DNA from: Desulfobacteraceae bacterium | GTDB lineage: Bacteria > Desulfobacterota > Desulfobacteria > Desulfobacterales > Desulfobacteraceae | Reading direction: 5' to 3' | Length of the DNA: 64,000 nt | Assembly: GCA_016743945.1 (NCBI GenBank) | Contig: JADGFI010000002.1 | Coordinates: 142,923-206,922, forward strand | Shown: piece by piece, positions 53,990-63,163 of the stretch | Layout of the letters: the number at the start of each line of letters is the position of its first letter | Numbering within the stretch: the stretch's first letter is position 1 | The notes under the pieces: model-generated | Seen by the model: only the letters and a program-made list of their open reading frames with translations | What the model was told of the DNA's origin: nothing | The model's database searches: none | Translations under genes and position numbers: made by a program

Positions 53990-54751
53990 ATGTTCAAAAA
54001 TGTTATAATAACGCTAATTATATTGATTTCGTATCAATATAATTCGTTTGCTACAGAACCCATCAAATGGGTATTTACAAATTACCCTCCTGCCAATTAT
54101 CAAACTGAAACCGGTGAATTCAAGGGACTTCTTCACGATATCACCATTGAGGCCTTTGAAAAAAGATTGGGAATTCCGGTACAAATTTCTGTTTTTCCCT
54201 GGAAACGATGCCAACTTTTAGTACAAAATGGGAAATATGACATGATAATAACTATACCAACTGCTGAAAGACTGGAATACACGGTTACAACGAAACAACC
54301 TATCTGGTTAAAAAAACGAATGATTTATACCTATGCCGGTCACCCAAGGGCACAGGAATTAAATTCGATAGATGGCCTAAAAGATGTTAAAAAAAAAGGT
54401 TATACTGTAATTTCTTACCTTGGCAATGGATGGGCTCAAAGAGATATCGAAAGCGCTGGGATTCCCATAATTTATTCAAATAAGGTGGATGGAATGTATC
54501 AAATGCTTGCTACGCAACGGGCAGATATCATTATTGAGGAACCAAAAATTGCATTCCCAACCATTAAAAGGTTGAACCTAAGCTCAAAAATAATTCAGAC
54601 CGAAGGCGTTGGTGCAGCAAGCACTTTCCATTTTCTGATCGGGAAAAAATCTCAACATGTCAAAGTATTGGAGAAACTTAACAAGGTTGTTAAAGAAATG
54701 TGGGAAGATGGTACCATCACAAAAGTTATAGAAAGCCAGTCAGTAAATTGA
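53990..54751 (+). CDS. Extracellular solute-binding protein, family 3 (ABC-type amino acid-binding-like)
   Basis: The 253-aa product has a cleavable signal peptide (cut near SFA-TEP, residue about 22) and an SBP_bac_3 domain: KWVFTNYPPANYQTETGEFKGLLHDITIEAF (about 24-55), KRCQLLVQNGKYDMIITIP, YAGHPRAQELNSIDGLKDV and VDGMYQMLATQRADIIIEEP. There is no ATPase or permease gene beside it, so it is an orphan receptor-like protein, perhaps feeding a sensor elsewhere. Its coding sequence is more AT-rich than its neighbours, which may point to later acquisition. Confidence 0.85.
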   Translation: MFKNVIITLIILISYQYNSFATEPIKWVFTNYPPANYQTETGEFKGLLHDITIEAFEKRLGIPVQISVFPWKRCQLLVQNGKYDMIITIPTAERLEYTVTTKQPIWLKKRMIYTYAGHPRAQELNSIDGLKDVKKKGYTVISYLGNGWAQRDIESAGIPIIYSNKVDGMYQMLATQRADIIIEEPKIAFPTIKRLNLSSKIIQTEGVGAASTFHFLIGKKSQHVKVLEKLNKVVKEMWEDGTITKVIESQSVN

Positions 54752-54985
54752 TTATTTTAGAATCATTTTATAATTACCGCCCTGGAGAGGGTTTCTGGAA
54801 AGTCAGGCAATATATTAACCAAGCTTTAGGATTTCACAAATCCTGCGAATACATTTCTTCGTTTGGCATATCTTTTTAAAATCCCCACAGATAAAAATAG
54901 ATTTGGTACGACTGGCTCTAATCTACCTTACAGGCCGGTGTTGCAGATCCGAATCTTCTCCAAAAAAATCTTAATTCAATTTTGA

Positions 54986-55423
54986 TCAGGAGAGTTTAAA
55001 CCGAATCCTCAATACATTGTTCTCATATCCCGTTGACGCAATGACAAAGTTACCGATCTCTCCTGTGGACAAAACATGGGTTCCGACACAGGGACAGGCA
55101 TCATAACTGCCCATGCGGACAACCCGAAATTCTGACAAGCTTTCTTTTTCCGGAACTCTTGCCAGGTTAAACTCTTTTTGTGCCATGGCTTTGGACATTT
55201 GCTCAATCACAACCGGATAATTCGCCTGAATTACCCGGTTCACCTCTCCTTCTACTTTTGTTACCTCGTGATCGGAAAGGGGACGATCAAACACATAATC
55301 GCACTTGGATTTTTTCGGGTTAATATGGGCGCTGAAGCATCGATCACACCCCAACAATCTGACCATGGCCTGGTTCAGTATGTGTTCTGCTGAATGCATC
55401 TTGGAATCCTGGGATTTGGACAT
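54986..55423 (-). CDS. AlaX-like alanyl-tRNA editing domain protein
   Basis: The 145-aa protein is a stand-alone tRNA synthetase second additional domain. Zinc or editing ligands are visible as HSAEH (H10, H14) and C112-V-G-T-H116. Such proteins deacylate mischarged tRNA-Ala in trans. It is shorter than AlaX-L and lacks a C-Ala tail. It lies alone 47 bp from the pseudouridine synthase gene on the same strand; no operon is certain. Confidence 0.88.
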   Translation of the reverse strand: MSKSQDSKMHSAEHILNQAMVRLLGCDRCFSAHINPKKSKCDYVFDRPLSDHEVTKVEGEVNRVIQANYPVVIEQMSKAMAQKEFNLARVPEKESLSEFRVVRMGSYDACPCVGTHVLSTGEIGNFVIASTGYENNVLRIRFKLS

Positions 55424-55469
55424 AAATTTATTTCTCTTGTTATCGTTTTCCGGGGTTAAACTTTTTTAA

Positions 55470-56408
55470 TCACACAGACGAATCAAGTTTTGCCAGGGTC
55501 TCTATAAAATCAGCCGGCGTCTTGGCCTCAAACTGCATCTGCCGGCCCGAATAGGGATGACGAAATCGGAGGCGCCAGGAATGGAGCATCTGACGGTCAG
55601 CCAGGGTATTTTTCCGACTATTCCGACGATTTCTACGATATTGGTAAACCTTGTCCCCTATAATAGGCATCTCCTTGGCACGGAAATGAACCCGGATCTG
55701 GTGGGTGCGGCCTGTATAGAGCCGAACATCAACCAGACACGCCACGGCATACCGCTGTCGAACCCGCCAGGATGTCCTGGCATATTTTCCGGTTTCATGG
55801 TTCACCGCCATTATCTTTCTTTTGACGGGATGACGGCCAAGGGGCAGCACGATCTCCCCTTCAGGGGCAATATCTTTGCCCTCCACCAGGGCAAGGTATC
55901 TTTTTTGAACCCGTCGCTGTTTAAATTCCTTTTGAAGGAACAATAGGCTTTTAAGGGTCTTTGCCACCACAATGAGACCGGAGGTGTCTTTGTCAAGCCG
56001 ATGGACAATTCCGGGTCGCAAGGGATCCCAGTCGTCATGCTGAAGAGCGGGAACATGATCCAGCAGACCGTTGACAAGCGTATGACAAGAATTTCCCGGC
56101 CCCGGGTGTACCACAAGCCCCGGGGGCTTGTCGATAACCAGAAGATAATCGTCTTCAAAAAGGATAGCAAGCGTCATGGATTCCGGGCCCGGCGGCACAT
56201 TTTCCACGGGCTCAGGAATAAGCGCTGCGATCACATCCCCAAATTTGACCCGGTATCCCGGCCGTTTTGTCATGCCGGACACCAGGACATCCCCACGGGA
56301 AATAAGATCGGAAGCCTGGCTCCGTGAGCAGGTCTCAACCCAGCGGGAAAGAACTTGGTCCAACCTTAAGTCAGCCTGGGTCTTGGAAATGGTAAATTTT
56401 AGTTTCAT
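55470..56408 (-). CDS. rluD: RluA/RluD-family pseudouridine synthase
   Basis: The 312-aa product has an N-terminal S4 RNA-binding domain (LRLDQVLSRWVETCSRSQA...) and a catalytic domain with VIDKPPGLVVHPG and HRLDKDTSG, where D139 is the catalytic Asp. The C-terminal RTHQIRVHF motif is intact. It isomerises uridines in 23S rRNA; the exact site (RluD-type 1911/1915/1917) is inferred from the S4 domain and length. It follows the carD terminator. Confidence 0.9.
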   Translation of the reverse strand: MKLKFTISKTQADLRLDQVLSRWVETCSRSQASDLISRGDVLVSGMTKRPGYRVKFGDVIAALIPEPVENVPPGPESMTLAILFEDDYLLVIDKPPGLVVHPGPGNSCHTLVNGLLDHVPALQHDDWDPLRPGIVHRLDKDTSGLIVVAKTLKSLLFLQKEFKQRRVQKRYLALVEGKDIAPEGEIVLPLGRHPVKRKIMAVNHETGKYARTSWRVRQRYAVACLVDVRLYTGRTHQIRVHFRAKEMPIIGDKVYQYRRNRRNSRKNTLADRQMLHSWRLRFRHPYSGRQMQFEAKTPADFIETLAKLDSSV

Positions 56409-56412
56409 ATCC

Positions 56413-56452
56413 TAAAAAAAACCGGCAAACCATATACATGGCCTACCGGTTA
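56413..56452 (-). terminator. Rho-independent terminator after carD
   Basis: On the minus strand AACCGG and CCGGTT bracket an inner GGCCAT/ATGG pairing and are followed by eight T residues, 22 bp after the carD stop. Confidence 0.82.
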
Positions 56453-56474
56453 AAATTGTTCAAAATTGTGGTGG

Positions 56475-57008
56475 TTAATTAAAGAGGTTTTCAATCTCTG
56501 TCATCATTACTTTTTCATCAACATCCTTGGCCATGGAAAGCTCTTGGACCAAAAGATTCTGGGCAGTATCAAGCAGCTTCCGTTCACCAAAGGAAAGATC
56601 TTTTTCAAGCTTGAGCTGGAACAGATCCCGGAACACTTCCGCCACATCATAGATGGAACCGGTCTTGATCTTATCCATATACTCTCTGTATCTACGATTC
56701 CATGTCTGATTATCGGCACCCTGTGCTTTTTCCTGCATAACCTTGTAAACTTCGGGAACCTCAGTGACAGGAATCACTTCCCTCAATCCAACAGATTCTA
56801 CGTTAGAGGTAGGAATCATGATCACCATGCCATTTTCCACAATTTTCATCATGTAAAAATTCATGGTATCTCCGTTTATCTCTTTACTTTCAATTGACTC
56901 GATATAGCCAACCCCATGTGCCGGATAAACAGCCAGATCTCCCTTTAAAAATTCTTTTTTGCTAGAACCACTCACATCTGCCTTGACGTTTTTGGATTTT
57001 TCACCCAT
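56475..57008 (-). CDS. carD: CarD family transcriptional regulator
   Basis: CarD/CdnL proteins bind the RNA polymerase beta subunit and stabilise the open complex. The 177-aa product starts with a Lys/Ser-rich tail (about 1-22), then the CarD_TRCF Tudor-like domain (LAVYPAHGVGYIESIESKEI... to about 85) and the helical DNA-facing C-terminal domain with the RYREYMDKIKTG and LFQLKLEKDLSFGERKLLDTA region. It is a single gene ended by a clear terminator. The N-terminal extension is slightly longer than in many homologues. Confidence 0.93.
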   Translation of the reverse strand: MGEKSKNVKADVSGSSKKEFLKGDLAVYPAHGVGYIESIESKEINGDTMNFYMMKIVENGMVIMIPTSNVESVGLREVIPVTEVPEVYKVMQEKAQGADNQTWNRRYREYMDKIKTGSIYDVAEVFRDLFQLKLEKDLSFGERKLLDTAQNLLVQELSMAKDVDEKVMMTEIENLFN

Positions 57009-57253
57009 AGATAGCCCACCTTAATTTTTTATAAAAACAAGTTGCCCATTCTCGAATAGTAAACCATGTTTTAACAGGTTTGTCAACAAAAAATTCAGAG
57101 AGACACCTCTGGGACAGAAGGGTTTCACTGAATTTTTGAGCAAGACATTTTAACGGGAAAAAACATATTTTAACAAAAAATAATATATTTTAAGGCAGAT
57201 GGCCCACAGATAAAAAATGGCGGATTTGAAACAACGGGTCTTTGCCAGCGATT

Positions 57254-57850
57254 CTATCGGCGGGCATTAACCCTATTCATGGCTTGGATAATCCCATTAT
57301 CAAGAATGGACAGACAAGCATCAACCGCATCAGCAATGGTGACATCCAATTCTTTTTGTTCGTCAGGGGAAAACCGACCCAGCACGTGTCCCGTCACTCC
57401 CCTTTGGCCACCATTCTTTAGGGCATTGGGATGCCCGACACCGACCCTCACCCGAATACACTCTCGCTTACCAAAGGAGTCAATGATGGAACGAACGCCG
57501 TTATGACCGCCATGGCCCCTTCCCTGGACAATTTTGATCTTTCCAAAATCAAGATCCATGTCGTCATGAACGATAATAATATCCGGCAACTCGATTTTAT
57601 AATAAGCAGCAAATTTTTGGATGGGTCCCCCGCTCCTGTTCATATAGGACATGGGCTTGACAAGAATAACATCCCGTCCTTTAATTCTGCCCTTTACATG
57701 GACGGATTCAAAGCGGGCTTTATTCATCACAAGAGAGGAGACGGCGGCAAGGGCGTCAACAACCAGAAAACCGATATTGTGACGGGTCTGGGCATAATCC
57801 GTTCCAGGATTTCCCAGACCCGCAATCAGCTTAAGATTTGAGTCTGACAT
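57254..57850 (-). CDS. pth: Peptidyl-tRNA hydrolase
   Basis: The 198-aa enzyme releases peptides from prematurely dissociated peptidyl-tRNA. Catalytic His and neighbours are seen in GLGNPGTDYAQTRHNIGF, with KPMSYMNRSG, IIIVHDDMDLDFGKIKIVQGRGHGGHNGVRSI (given as residues about 92-123), and a regular C-terminus. It is 11 bp downstream of rplY on the same strand, a very common pairing. Confidence 0.97.
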   Translation of the reverse strand: MSDSNLKLIAGLGNPGTDYAQTRHNIGFLVVDALAAVSSLVMNKARFESVHVKGRIKGRDVILVKPMSYMNRSGGPIQKFAAYYKIELPDIIIVHDDMDLDFGKIKIVQGRGHGGHNGVRSIIDSFGKRECIRVRVGVGHPNALKNGGQRGVTGHVLGRFSPDEQKELDVTIADAVDACLSILDNGIIQAMNRVNARR

Positions 57851-57861
57851 TTACTATAATT

Positions 57862-58485
57862 TTATTCGACAGCTTCTGTTTCTTCAAGAAGATCTTCATC
57901 TTCTTCAGAAACTTCAGATTCATCCGTTGTCGGCGGAACAATGGTGATCACCGTAAAGTTGACTTCAGAGGGAATCTCAACCGCCCCCCCCAGATCAATA
58001 TCTTCCACGTGGATGGAGTCACCGATATTCAACTCAGAAATATCCAGTACAATGCTCTCCGGCATATCGATAGGTTTACATATTATATCCAGCTCACGCC
58101 GGATAATCTGAATCATGCCGCCGCCAGTTTTCACTCCCGGGCATTCACCGGAGGTTTCAACGGGAACCGTCACGGAAACGGTGTGATCCATATCCACTTC
58201 ATGGAGATCCACATGGAGATATTTCAGGCTAAAGGCATCCATCTGCATAGCCTTGAGCATGACTGCTTTTTCAGTACCACCCTCAATTTTCAGATTGAAG
58301 AAAAGGCCGGTATTTCCGTGGTCTCGGACAATCTTGACAAATTCAACCATGTCAAGAGAAAGCATCATGGGATCTATTTTTGCCCCATAGACAATGGCGG
58401 GTATGGCCTTACTAGTTCTTAATTTTCTAGCAGCACCCTTACCTTTTGTTTCTCTTATTTTTGCGTTTAGTTCAATTAATTCCAA
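57862..58485 (-). CDS. rplY: 50S ribosomal protein L25 (general stress protein Ctc type)
   Basis: The 207-aa protein has the N-terminal L25 domain that binds 5S rRNA (ELNAKIRETKGKGAARKLR) and the long C-terminal TL5 domain of the Ctc form (IVLDISELNIGDSIHVEDI) with an acidic tail rich in Glu. It sits in the order prs-rplY-pth, which is conserved in many bacteria. Confidence 0.95.
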   Translation of the reverse strand: MELIELNAKIRETKGKGAARKLRTSKAIPAIVYGAKIDPMMLSLDMVEFVKIVRDHGNTGLFFNLKIEGGTEKAVMLKAMQMDAFSLKYLHVDLHEVDMDHTVSVTVPVETSGECPGVKTGGGMIQIIRRELDIICKPIDMPESIVLDISELNIGDSIHVEDIDLGGAVEIPSEVNFTVITIVPPTTDESEVSEEDEDLLEETEAVE

Positions 58486-58537
58486 CGTTTTTTCCTCCGT
58501 TTCTGCAGTTTGTTTAGCAGAAGACTAAATATAATTT

Positions 58538-59476
58538 TTATACAAATAGAGAATTTACAGAATCACCCCGATAACTGCGGACAATTGCCTCACCCACCAA
58601 CTTGGCAATGGAAAGCGTTTTAATCTTGTCACATTTCTTTGCTTCCTCGGACAAGGGAATGGTATCCGTTGCAACAAGGGAATTTAAAGAAGAGTTTTGG
58701 ATTCTGTCAATGGCAGGACCGGAAAGGACAGGATGGGTGCAATAGGCATGAACTTCCCTGGCACCCTTCTCCCGGATCACGCTGGCCGCCTCGGTCAGCG
58801 TTCCTGCCGTATCCGCCATATCATCTATGATAATAGCTATTTTATCCTGGACATCCCCAATGATGGCCATGGCTTTGGCCTTATTCGGCGCACTCCTTCG
58901 CTTGTCGACAATGGCAAGCCCGGCATGAAGGCGCTTGGCATAGGCCCTGGCCCTCTCAACCCCGCCAGCATCAGGCGAGACGACCACCAGATCATCGGAA
59001 AAACGGGTTTTAATATCATCAATAATAATGGGGGCAGAATACAGATTGTCCACGGGCACATTAAAAAACCCCTGAATCTGTCCGGCATGGAGATCCATTG
59101 TAATGACTCTGTCAACACCGGCAACATCCAAAAGATCTGCAACAAGCTTGGCAGAAATAGGAACCCTGGGAGACACTTTTTTATCCTGACGGGAATATCC
59201 AAAATACGGAATAACTGCCGTGATCCGACTGGCAGAAGACCGCCTGAACGCATCGATCAGAAGCAAAAGTTCAACCAGATTATCATTCACCGGATAACAG
59301 GTGGACTGGATAACATATATCTCCCTTTTTCTAACGTTCTCATGGATTTCAACCTGGGTTTCCCCGTCACTGAAACGGTTGACTTTCAATCTTCCTAGGG
59401 GTTTTGCAAGATACTCTGAAATTTTCTCAGCCAGTACCGGGTTGGAGTTCCCTGCAAAAATGGACAAGCCATTCAT
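58538..59476 (-). CDS. prs: Ribose-phosphate pyrophosphokinase
   Basis: PRPP synthetase for nucleotides, histidine and tryptophan. The 312-aa product has [17 protein letters not shown] at the start, the ATP-binding RQDKK region, the [12 protein letters not shown] flexible loop, [17 protein letters not shown], and the PRPP loop [12 protein letters not shown]. Class I form. The tRNA-Gln gene lies 31 bp upstream, so they may share a transcript. Confidence 0.97.
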   Translation of the reverse strand: MNGLSIFAGNSNPVLAEKISEYLAKPLGRLKVNRFSDGETQVEIHENVRKREIYVIQSTCYPVNDNLVELLLLIDAFRRSSASRITAVIPYFGYSRQDKKVSPRVPISAKLVADLLDVAGVDRVITMDLHAGQIQGFFNVPVDNLYSAPIIIDDIKTRFSDDLVVVSPDAGGVERARAYAKRLHAGLAIVDKRRSAPNKAKAMAIIGDVQDKIAIIIDDMADTAGTLTEAASVIREKGAREVHAYCTHPVLSGPAIDRIQNSSLNSLVATDTIPLSEEAKKCDKIKTLSIAKLVGEAIVRSYRGDSVNSLFV

Positions 59477-59507
59477 ATCAAATCTCTTTTTTTTAGTATA
59501 TTAAGTT

Positions 59508-59582
59508 TGGCTGGGGCGAGAGGACTCGAACCTCTGAATGCAGGGATCAAAACCCTGTGTCTTACCACTTGACGACGCCCCA
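59508..59582 (-). tRNA. tRNA-Gln (anticodon UUG), CCA encoded
   Basis: The minus strand gives a 75-nt cloverleaf. The acceptor stem is TGGGGCG/CGCCCCA, the D arm holds AGTGGTAAGAC, the anticodon stem is CAGGG/CCCTG with loop TTTTGAT (anticodon TTG), and the T arm is AGAGG-TTCGAGT-CCTCT. It ends G-CCA, so the 3' CCA is encoded in the DNA. It lies between ispE and prs, both in the same direction. Confidence 0.95.
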
Positions 59583-59600
59583 GTACATTAAACTCAAATC

Positions 59601-60485
59601 TCAGCGCTTTAACGAGGTCAAAAAAATCTTTTTTGACCCTCCAGACCATTTTTTTGCAAGCAATCCATATGCGTTCCTTGCATCCTCTGGTCCTGAAAAA
59701 AGAGCAAAAAGAGACGAGCCGCTTCCAGACATGTATACATTTCTTTCCAGCAAAAACTCCATCTCCTCTTTAACAGAGCCGATCTCAGGGTATAAACTGC
59801 ATGCCGACACTTCCAGGTCATTGTACAATTTCTCCCCGCTATCGCCCCCCTGCCCTCCTACCAGCGCATTCAAACCAGTATTCATATTATAATTACACCG
59901 GGATGTCAATCTAAACTTCAGATTTTTAAAAACATCTGAAGTTGAAGCGGACACGCCTGGGTCACATAAAACCAGATAAAATTTTGGCAGGTTTGAATAT
60001 TTTTCCAATCTTTCTCCCACACCTGTTACCAGGGAAGGCATTCCAAAAATAAAAAACGGAACATCTGCCCCCAGACGCAACCCCAATTTCATGAGTTCTC
60101 CCTTGGAAAAAGCGTTGGAACAATATTCATTCAATGTCATGAGAACGGTGGCTGCGTTGCTGCTGCCGCCACCAAGCCCACCGCCGACAGGTATCTGTTT
60201 TTTAATCTGAATAAAGACCCCATCCAGGGGAAATCTGCCCTTTTGTTTTTTATAGGCGTTAAAGAACAAATTCGCTGCCCGATATGCCAAATTTGAGTCG
60301 CCTTCCGGCACATCAGGATGATCACAGGAGACCCGGATACCGTTTCCTTCAAAAACAAAGTCCACTTCATCCCAAAGATCTATCTGTGTCATCAAAGAAT
60401 AAAGTTCATGATACCCATTTTTTCTTTTTCCGGTCACATGCAAGAAAAGATTAACCTTGGCAAAGGATACTCTTTTCAGACTCAC
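59601..60485 (-). CDS. ispE: 4-diphosphocytidyl-2-C-methyl-D-erythritol kinase
   Basis: GHMP kinase of the MEP isoprenoid pathway. The 294-aa product starts FAKVNLFLHVTGKRKNGYHEL, has the ATP loop PVGGGLGGGSSNAATVL (about 96-112), and a C-terminal SGSGSSLFALF motif. GTG at 60485 overlaps the stop of the DUF1844 gene (GTGA), implying coupling. The tRNA-Gln follows 18 bp after its stop. Confidence 0.96.
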   Translation of the reverse strand: MSLKRVSFAKVNLFLHVTGKRKNGYHELYSLMTQIDLWDEVDFVFEGNGIRVSCDHPDVPEGDSNLAYRAANLFFNAYKKQKGRFPLDGVFIQIKKQIPVGGGLGGGSSNAATVLMTLNEYCSNAFSKGELMKLGLRLGADVPFFIFGMPSLVTGVGERLEKYSNLPKFYLVLCDPGVSASTSDVFKNLKFRLTSRCNYNMNTGLNALVGGQGGDSGEKLYNDLEVSACSLYPEIGSVKEEMEFLLERNVYMSGSGSSLFALFSGPEDARNAYGLLAKKWSGGSKKIFLTSLKR

Positions 60486-60790
60486 GCCTTTGCCTTGACA
60501 TATGCCAGACGAAGCTCACTGAGCAGGGCTTTTAACAGATTCTCTTCATCTTTGGTCAGATTCCCCCGGGTTTTTTCTTCCAGCATGGCAATCATGTCAA
60601 TGGTATGCTGTGCCAGTTCAAGGTTTTTGGCTTTTTTACCCGTTGACGGATCCTCGACATTGCCCAACTGAACAAGTCCGGTTGAATACAAAGACAAAAT
60701 AAAGCCTGAAAAATCAATTTTGGGCAGGGTCTTCCCGGTGGGGGAACCCTTTAGCCCCTCCTTCATTGTAAATCCATCTCCCTCGGGCAT
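60482..60790 (-). CDS. DUF1844 domain-containing protein
   Basis: The 102-aa protein matches DUF1844: DFSGFILSLYSTGLVQLG, NLELAQHTIDMIAMLEEKTRGNLT and EENLLKALLSELRLAYV. The function is unknown; the family is conserved near ispE and folate or central genes in Desulfobacterota. It overlaps ispE by 4 bp and follows the acyl-CoA synthetase gene by 26 bp, so it is part of a short operon. Confidence 0.9.
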   Translation of the reverse strand: MPEGDGFTMKEGLKGSPTGKTLPKIDFSGFILSLYSTGLVQLGNVEDPSTGKKAKNLELAQHTIDMIAMLEEKTRGNLTKDEENLLKALLSELRLAYVKAKA

Positions 60791-60816
60791 TTCATCTCTC
60801 CTTAAAATTATTTTTT

Positions 60817-62940
60817 TTACGTCTCATCTTCAAGTCGGATCACAATATCCGCCACTGTGGTACCCTCTCCTTCTCCATGGACAAACAGCGGATTAATATC
60901 CAACTCCACAATGGTGGGGTGATTATCCACCATAGCCTTCAAAGCCACAATGTTTTTCTCAATGGCTTCTATATCAGAGGGTGCCTGCCCCCTCAATCCT
61001 TTTAAAATCGGATACCCCCGGATGCTTTTTACCATCCGCCGTGCCACATTGCGCCCCATGGGGGACAGCCGGAAGGCAACGTCTTTGTATACCTCAACAA
61101 AAATCCCCCCCAGTCCGAACATGATGGCATGACCAAAAACTGGATCCTTTGTCACCCCAAGGATCACTTCCTTGCCTTCAGGCGCCATTTTCTGAACAAG
61201 AACGCCGGTAAGCTCGGCATCAGGATCATAGGCGCGGCTACTTTTAATAATCAATCCAAAGGCCTGTTCAACCTCCTGGGCATCCTCAAGTCCGACCTTG
61301 ACCCCACCAGCCTCCGATTTATGCAAAATTTGGGGAGAAACAATTTTCATAACAACCGGATAACCGATTTTGCCTGCAATTTGCACCGCCTCTTCCGCTG
61401 TTTTGGAAAGGGCCATGGGAATGGTTTTAAACCCGTAGCATTTGAGAATCTCATTTCCGTCCAGCTCTCCCAATATCTTTCGACCTTCTTTGTTATATTT
61501 TTCAAGAATGGCCGTTGCCTTTTCCCTGTCATAGCTCAAATCATACTGGGGTAAAATTTTTCTAAAAGACCACTTCATGCCCTCCCGCAAAGCCCCCAAA
61601 CTTCGGGCGGCACTCTCTGGAAACTGGTAAACCGGAACCTTATGCTTTTGCAGCAATTTAACACCGTCGGACACATCCACCACCCCCATAAAGGCACACA
61701 AAATCGGTTTGATACTGTTCCGGGCTATTGTTACGATAGCCTCTGCCGTACCAATGGCATCGGTCATGGACTGGGGGGTCAGGATAATCAGAACGGCATC
61801 CACTCCCCGGTCGGCCAGAACCGTTGCCAGGGTGTTTTCATACCGGTCCTTGGCAGCATCTCCGATTACATCCACGGGGTTGTGAAAATTAGCCGTAACC
61901 GGCAGGTATTTTTTCAATTCCTTGACCGTGTCCGCTGAAAATTGGGCCAGTTTCAATCCAGACTGTTCACTCATGTCCGTGGCAATAATACCGGGCCCGC
62001 CGGCATTGGTCACAATGGCAACCCGATCCCCTGTAGGATATTTATTGGCCGCAAAAGCCTGGGCATAATCAAATAATTGATTTACGGTTTTGCACCGCAA
62101 AATTCCCGACATGGTAAATATCCCGTCATAAATGGCATCGGAACCCGCCAGGGCGCCGGTATGGGAAGCCGCCGCTGCCGCTCCGGCAGCAGAAGATCCA
62201 GATTTAATAACGATCACATGGGTGGGATTGGTACCGGAAGTCATCTGCCGAACTTCCGTGACAAACTCCTCCGAGGTTCTGGACAATTCTTCCATATAGA
62301 CCATGACCACATCGGTATCCGGGTCTGCATGGTAATACCGCAGCAGATCCAGTTCATCCACATCGGCTTTGTTGCCGATGGAAATAAACTTTGAAAACCC
62401 AAACCCCTTATCTGCCGCATAATCTAAGACCGCCGTACACAGGGCACCACTCTGGGAGATAAAAGACACATTGCCGGGCTTGGGCATCCTGGCGGAAAAA
62501 CTGGCATTCAACGAGACTTTTTTAGACGGATTGATCACCCCCAGACAATTGGGCCCCACCAGCCGCACGCCTGCCTCGGCACAGAGATTTTTGATCTGAA
62601 TTTCCATCTGAGCCCCGTCACCGCCCACTTCCTTGAAACCGGCGGACACAATAACGATCCCCTTTACCCCCTTGGCAATACACTCTTTAACCGAGCCAAG
62701 AGCTGCCTTGGGGGGTAAAATAATCATGGCAAGATCAATGGGATCCGGTATGGCGGCAATACTGGTATAGCATTTAACACTCAGGACGGACTTGGCCTTG
62801 GGGTTTACCGGATACAGGGTGCCGGTGTATCCTCCGTAGAGTATATTGGCAAAAATATCATGCCCCACCTTTCCCTTCTGGGTTGATGCCCCGATAACCG
62901 CAATTGTCTCTGGAGAAAAAATAGCATCCAGCTTGTCCAT
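60817..62940 (-). CDS. Acetate/acyl-CoA ligase (ADP-forming), fused alpha-beta
   Basis: The 707-aa enzyme interconverts acyl-CoA + ADP + Pi and acid + CoA + ATP. The N-terminal CoA-binding domain starts FSPETIAVIGAST; the ligase-CoA domain holds the phospho-His in AAASHTGALAGSD; and an ATP-grasp domain fills about 490-700 (GYPVVMKIVSPQILHKSEAGGV). This is the fused ACD architecture, and in anaerobes it conserves energy from acyl-CoA. ATG at 62940 is used because AAGGGAG precedes it; the frame is open 55 codons further upstream into a low-complexity region without a plausible start. Confidence 0.9.
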   Translation of the reverse strand: MDKLDAIFSPETIAVIGASTQKGKVGHDIFANILYGGYTGTLYPVNPKAKSVLSVKCYTSIAAIPDPIDLAMIILPPKAALGSVKECIAKGVKGIVIVSAGFKEVGGDGAQMEIQIKNLCAEAGVRLVGPNCLGVINPSKKVSLNASFSARMPKPGNVSFISQSGALCTAVLDYAADKGFGFSKFISIGNKADVDELDLLRYYHADPDTDVVMVYMEELSRTSEEFVTEVRQMTSGTNPTHVIVIKSGSSAAGAAAAASHTGALAGSDAIYDGIFTMSGILRCKTVNQLFDYAQAFAANKYPTGDRVAIVTNAGGPGIIATDMSEQSGLKLAQFSADTVKELKKYLPVTANFHNPVDVIGDAAKDRYENTLATVLADRGVDAVLIILTPQSMTDAIGTAEAIVTIARNSIKPILCAFMGVVDVSDGVKLLQKHKVPVYQFPESAARSLGALREGMKWSFRKILPQYDLSYDREKATAILEKYNKEGRKILGELDGNEILKCYGFKTIPMALSKTAEEAVQIAGKIGYPVVMKIVSPQILHKSEAGGVKVGLEDAQEVEQAFGLIIKSSRAYDPDAELTGVLVQKMAPEGKEVILGVTKDPVFGHAIMFGLGGIFVEVYKDVAFRLSPMGRNVARRMVKSIRGYPILKGLRGQAPSDIEAIEKNIVALKAMVDNHPTIVELDINPLFVHGEGEGTTVADIVIRLEDET

Positions 62941-63076
62941 ATGATTCACTCCCTTATTATCGATATAATGGCGTCTTGATTTTTTTAGTATTCTTATAAT
63001 AATATTGTTTTTGGGCCGTAAGTAAAGACAAAAACAAAAAAAAATGCAAGGGTATAAAAAGTTGCCTACTCCACCA

Positions 63077-63120
63077 AAAAAAAACGCCGGTATCACCCTT
63101 GGCAATACCGACGTTTTTTT
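63077..63120 (-). terminator. Rho-independent terminator after folD
   Basis: AAAACG-CGGTAT and ATACCG-CGTTTT form a 12-bp stem with one C/A mismatch around an 11-base loop, flanked by A and T runs on the two sides. It lies about 45 bp beyond the folD stop and can work on both strands. Confidence 0.82.
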
Positions 63121-63163
63121 CTATCAAGCTGACAAAAACCTATTGGAAAACACCTGATTCTGC

